Assembly (NCBI RefSeq): GCF_003860465.1 | Contig: NZ_CP034186.1 | Span: 342,292 to 406,291, forward strand | DNA from: Deinococcus psychrotolerans | GTDB taxonomy: Bacteria; Deinococcota; Deinococci; Deinococcales; Deinococcaceae | DNA length: 64,000 nt | Direction: 5' to 3' | In this document: in pieces, positions 61,285 through 64,000 of the stretch | Numbering within the stretch: position 1 is the stretch's first letter | Layout: every line of letters begins with the position of its first letter | Program-made: the position numbers and the translations under genes | The notes under the pieces: generated by a model | Databases searched by the model: none | Told to the model about the DNA's origin: nothing | Seen by the model: the letters and a program-made list of their open reading frames with translations, nothing else

Positions 61285-62154
61285 ATGTCTACCTCTACCC
61301 TCACCCACATGCTAGAAACTGATTCCGACAGCCTTCTTCAGGAATGGCTGACAGAGCAGCTCCAGGCCACCACCCTTCGGCGTGACCTGCTCAACGAGGC
61401 CGATCTGCGCCGAGATTCCCAGACCTTCCTGAACGCTCTGACCCAGGCCGTCCAAGTCTCTCCTGCCCTCGATATCGACGGGGCGCAGTGGCAAGAGGTC
61501 AAGGCCGTCCTTGCAGCCCTTTCGAAGAATCGCGCCACCTACGGATTCACCTCGTCTGAGGTCGCCACGTTCGTCTTTTCGCTCAAGCAGCCGCTGTTTC
61601 AGAGAATTGCCGCCGCTTTGAAAGAATCGCCTGAGAAACTTCAGTCCGAACTCTGGTCCGTGACAGTGCTGCTCGATCAGCTTGGCCTGTACACCCTGGA
61701 GGTCTACCAGCGATCCCGCGAAGACATCATCTTGCGCCAGCGTCAGGAGTTGCTTGAACTCTCAACCCCAGTGGTTAAGGTCTGGGACGGAGTGGTGGCG
61801 CTTCCCCTGATCGGCACGCTCGACAGCGAGCGCACCCAGGTAGTGATGGAGTCGCTTCTTCAGCGCATCGTCGAGACCGAATCGACCATCGCGATCATCG
61901 ACATCACCGGCGTGCCGACTGTCGATACCCTGGTGGCCCAGCACCTGCTGCGGACGGTGGCCGCTGCCCGCCTGATGGGGGCCGACTGCATCATCAGCGG
62001 CATCCGTCCGCAAATCGCGCAGACCATTGTGCATCTGGGCATCGACCTGTCAGGCGTAACGACCAAGGCCAGCTTCGCCGATGCGATCGGGCTGGCCCTC
62101 ACACGCAGCGGGTTCCAAGTGACCCGGCAGGTCAGCCGGGCCAGGACGCCGTAA
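61285..62154 (+). CDS. RsbR-like STAS-domain protein (stressosome scaffold)
   Basis: The 289-residue protein has an N-terminal helical sensor domain of RsbRD type (LLQEWLTEQLQATTLRRDLL, then helices to about 150) and a C-terminal STAS domain (about 165-285). The linker ILRQRQELLELSTPVVKVW is the usual RsbR junction. VVALPLIGTLDSERTQVVME and IIDITGVPTVDTLVAQHLL hold the Thr sites phosphorylated by RsbT. RsbR proteins form the outer part of the stressosome and sense environmental input. A GGAG-type ribosome site precedes the ATG. Genes for RsbS, RsbT and a phosphatase follow. Confidence 0.9.
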   Translation: MSTSTLTHMLETDSDSLLQEWLTEQLQATTLRRDLLNEADLRRDSQTFLNALTQAVQVSPALDIDGAQWQEVKAVLAALSKNRATYGFTSSEVATFVFSLKQPLFQRIAAALKESPEKLQSELWSVTVLLDQLGLYTLEVYQRSREDIILRQRQELLELSTPVVKVWDGVVALPLIGTLDSERTQVVMESLLQRIVETESTIAIIDITGVPTVDTLVAQHLLRTVAAARLMGADCIISGIRPQIAQTIVHLGIDLSGVTTKASFADAIGLALTRSGFQVTRQVSRARTP

Positions 62155-62157
62155 CGC

Positions 62158-62574
62158 GTGGAACGCATCCCGATTCTCAAGCTTGGAGACTGCCTGATCA
62201 TCAGTTTGCAGATCGATCTGCATGACCGGCTGGCCCTGGCGATGCAGGACGACCTCGCCAACATGGTCGTCAAGACCGGGGCGCGGGGCGTCCTGATCGA
62301 TATCTCGGGCCTCGATATGGTGGACTCGTTTATCGGACGGATTCTCGGTAACGTCGCCACCCTCTGTCGGGTCCTTGACGCCGAGACGGTCATTGTCGGC
62401 ATGCAGCCCGCTGTCGCGATCACGCTGGTCGAGCTCGGCGTCACCTGGGACAACGTTCGAACCGCCCTGAACGTCGAACGCGGCATGGCCTTCCTGCGGC
62501 TCCACCTGGATGCCTCACAGGCCATGCAGACCGCCCCAGAGGAGAACCATGACGACGCCGACGCCGGAGAATGA
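62158..62574 (+). CDS. RsbS-like single STAS-domain protein
   Basis: The GTG at 62158, three bases after the rsbR-like stop, gives 138 residues. MERIPILKLGDCLIISLQIDL, then VLIDISGLDMVDSFIGRILG and VIVGMQPAVAITLVELG match RsbS; the Ser of VDSFIGR is the expected phosphorylation site for RsbT. RsbS is the core antagonist that traps RsbT. The acidic tail overlaps the next gene by 26 bp. Confidence 0.9.
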   Translation: MERIPILKLGDCLIISLQIDLHDRLALAMQDDLANMVVKTGARGVLIDISGLDMVDSFIGRILGNVATLCRVLDAETVIVGMQPAVAITLVELGVTWDNVRTALNVERGMAFLRLHLDASQAMQTAPEENHDDADAGE

Positions 62575-62980
62575 AGTGCTACCGGTCGGAAGTGAGGACG
62601 ACGTGGTGCGGGTGAGACAGGCGGTGCGTCGTCACGCCATCACGCTCGGCTTCAGTCTGGTCGACCAGACCAAACTGGTGACGGCGGCCTCCGAACTGGC
62701 CCGAAACGTACTGATCCATGGTCTGGGTGGGCAGGTCCGGCTCGAACCGCTGCCCGTACCGATCTCAGGTGCCCGGCCCGGCCTGAGACCCGGCCTGCGG
62801 ATGGTGTTCGAAGACCAGGGTCCAGGCATTCCCGACCTCGACCGGGCGCTTCAGGACGGATTCACTACCGGCAATGGCCTCGGACTGGGACTGAGTGGCT
62901 CACGGCGGCTGATGAATGAATTCAGTGTCGAGAGCCGCCCAGGTGAAACCCGGATCACGGTGGTCAAATGGAAGGCATGA
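62549..62980 (+). CDS. RsbT-like serine/threonine kinase
   Basis: The ATG at 62549 follows GAGGAG and gives 143 residues. The HATPase core is seen in VDQTKLVTAASELARNVLIHG (N box), MVFEDQGPGIPDLDRAL (G1) and GLGLGLSGSRRLMNEFSV (G2). RsbT phosphorylates RsbS and RsbR and, when freed, activates a downstream effector. A Gly/Pro/Arg insert near 60-75 is unusual. The frame extends upstream of 62549, but only the ATG has a ribosome site. Confidence 0.9.
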   Translation: MTTPTPENEVLPVGSEDDVVRVRQAVRRHAITLGFSLVDQTKLVTAASELARNVLIHGLGGQVRLEPLPVPISGARPGLRPGLRMVFEDQGPGIPDLDRALQDGFTTGNGLGLGLSGSRRLMNEFSVESRPGETRITVVKWKA

Positions 62981-63002
62981 TGAGCAGAAGGCGGAAGAGC
63001 CG

Positions 63003-64000
63003 ATGAGACCGGCACTGAGCGTCTCGGTGCTCGAGCAAAGTGGCGTGGGTGAGGCGAGGCGTGCAGCCGCTGCCCTGGGCCTGGCACAGGGGCTGTCGCC
63101 GTCACGGCTCTCGGATCTCGCCATCGTGGTCACCGAACTGGCTTCCAACCTGGTCAAACACACGCCGTCCGGGGGCACCATGCTGCTGGGAGCCGCCTTT
63201 CCCGGCACCGTCGAAATCACGACCTTCGACCGTGGGCCGGGCATCGTCCGGATGGGTGACGTGATGCGTGACGGTTACTCGACGGCTGGCAGCGCAGGAA
63301 CCGGACTGGGCGCAGTGTCACGTCTCTCCGACGACTTCGATCTGACGACCACCCAGGGCGTCGGCAGCGTGATCTACGCCCGCCTTTCAGAACACGGGCA
63401 TGGCGTGTCTCAGCCGGTGCCCGCCTTCGATATCGGGGCCGTCCAGACCTGTTATCCAGGGGAGGTGGTCTGCGGTGACGACTGGGCCTTCTCGTCCAGC
63501 CAGACCCTGCTGAGGGTCGCACTGACGGACGGTCTGGGCCACGGCCTGCATGCCCACGAGGCGGCACGCACAGCTTCCCGCACGTTTGAGGGGAGCGGCC
63601 ACCTTCAGCCAGTCGAGACCCTCTCGGCAATTCACTTGGCCCTGCGCGGCACGAGGGGAGCGGTCGGCGTGGTTGCGTCTATCGACACCGAAACTGGCCT
63701 GCTTCAGTTCGCCGGAGTGGGGAACGTGGCAGGAACCGTGCTCGACACCAGTGATCGGCGCGGGCTGGTTTCGCACAACGGCACACTCGGTCAGGAGGTG
63801 CGCCGGATTCAGGGTCAGGAACTTCCCTGGACCGAAACGTCCGTGCTGGCGCTGCACACCGACGGTCTTTCGAACCACTGGGATCTGGCGGCGACGCCTG
63901 GCCTGCTCCGTCGCCGCGCCGCCGTGATCGCTGGCGTCCTCTACCGTGACCAACTGCGTGGGCGCGACGACGCCACCGTTGTCGTCATCAAGAGGCAGAC
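63003..64000 (+). CDS. HATPase-phosphatase fusion (RsbX/SpoIIE type), partial
   Basis: An open frame from ATG 63003 runs to the window edge (332 codons). Residues about 1-130 form a second RsbT-like HATPase domain: LSDLAIVVTELASNLVKHTP (N box) and TTFDRGPGIVRMGDV (G1), then GTGLGAVSRLSDDF (G2). From about 140 a PP2C/SpoIIE-like phosphatase follows: GDDWAFSSSQTLL, VALTDGLGHGLHAHEAA (Asp-Gly metal site), FAGVGNVAGTVL, LHTDGLSNHWDL and RGRDDATVVVIK (final D-D). In stressosomes RsbX removes phosphates from RsbS and RsbR to reset the complex. This fusion is seen in several soil and radiation-resistant bacteria. Confidence 0.88.
   Translation, partial: MRPALSVSVLEQSGVGEARRAAAALGLAQGLSPSRLSDLAIVVTELASNLVKHTPSGGTMLLGAAFPGTVEITTFDRGPGIVRMGDVMRDGYSTAGSAGTGLGAVSRLSDDFDLTTTQGVGSVIYARLSEHGHGVSQPVPAFDIGAVQTCYPGEVVCGDDWAFSSSQTLLRVALTDGLGHGLHAHEAARTASRTFEGSGHLQPVETLSAIHLALRGTRGAVGVVASIDTETGLLQFAGVGNVAGTVLDTSDRRGLVSHNGTLGQEVRRIQGQELPWTETSVLALHTDGLSNHWDLAATPGLLRRRAAVIAGVLYRDQLRGRDDATVVVIKRQ

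Noticed and set aside
1..64000. tRNA, rRNA and riboswitch genes
   Set aside because: No cloverleaf, rRNA core sequence or known riboswitch core was recognised by eye on either strand; a covariance-model scan would be needed to exclude small RNAs.

Overview
The window is about 65% G+C and reads as a Deinococcus-type genome: small EIRVKGHLD-type proteins, huge secreted beta-rich proteins, a deinococcal RepA-like replication protein and many insertion sequences. A ParA/ribbon-helix-helix pair, a truncated rep gene with two iteron-like repeats and several toxin-antitoxin pairs suggest a megaplasmid, or plasmid DNA merged into a larger replicon. This assignment is inference; no rRNA or housekeeping marker was seen.

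Layout. 1-1.6 kb: start of a nitroreductase and a decayed IS3-family element. 1.8-18 kb: a MalT-like LuxR regulator followed by envelope genes (a beta-barrel-like protein, a roughly 3,067-residue PKD-repeat protein, a fibronectin-III protein). 18-20.5 kb: XRE/DUF4258 pair, rep remnant with iterons, and an overlapping pair of small genes. 20.6-23.9 kb: ordinary metabolic genes (VOC dioxygenase, DUF5996, Fe-S protein, GNAT). 23.9-37.6 kb: a sialic-acid utilisation locus with two Gfo/Idh/MocA oxidoreductases, NanM mutarotase, a GntR/FCD regulator, a dipeptide-type (Sat-like) ABC transporter, NanA, NanE, NanK and a frameshifted SIS-domain gene. One 14-bp palindrome occurs in front of the oxidoreductase pair and the regulator, with a near copy in front of nanM, which points to a single regulon. 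37.6-40.4 kb: gene graveyard with a chitinase truncated by an IS. 40.5-42.8 kb: a photolyase fused to a uracil-DNA glycosylase. 43-47 kb: parA/parB-like genes, AbrB/PIN, Phd/VapC, a DUF433 gene and an IS6 remnant. 47-54 kb: LOV-type histidine kinase split by a stop, RidA/threonine dehydratase, ABM/DJ-1, leucyl aminopeptidase. 54-61 kb: decayed IS5 element, an alginate-acetylation-like operon (AlgF/AlgI/AlgJ-like plus an A+T-rich AlgX-like gene) and an IS6 element with an inverted partial copy. 61.3 kb to the end: a stressosome-type RsbR-RsbS-RsbT-phosphatase operon.

The most unusual observation is a family of tiny hairpin insertions, about 38 bp long, in at least seven places. Six lie inside transposase genes of three IS families (IS3, IS6, IS5) and one is intergenic. 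Where the uninterrupted gene can be inferred, the insertion boundaries are nearly exact, and outer-stem bases differ between copies in a compensatory way. I do not recognise this family.
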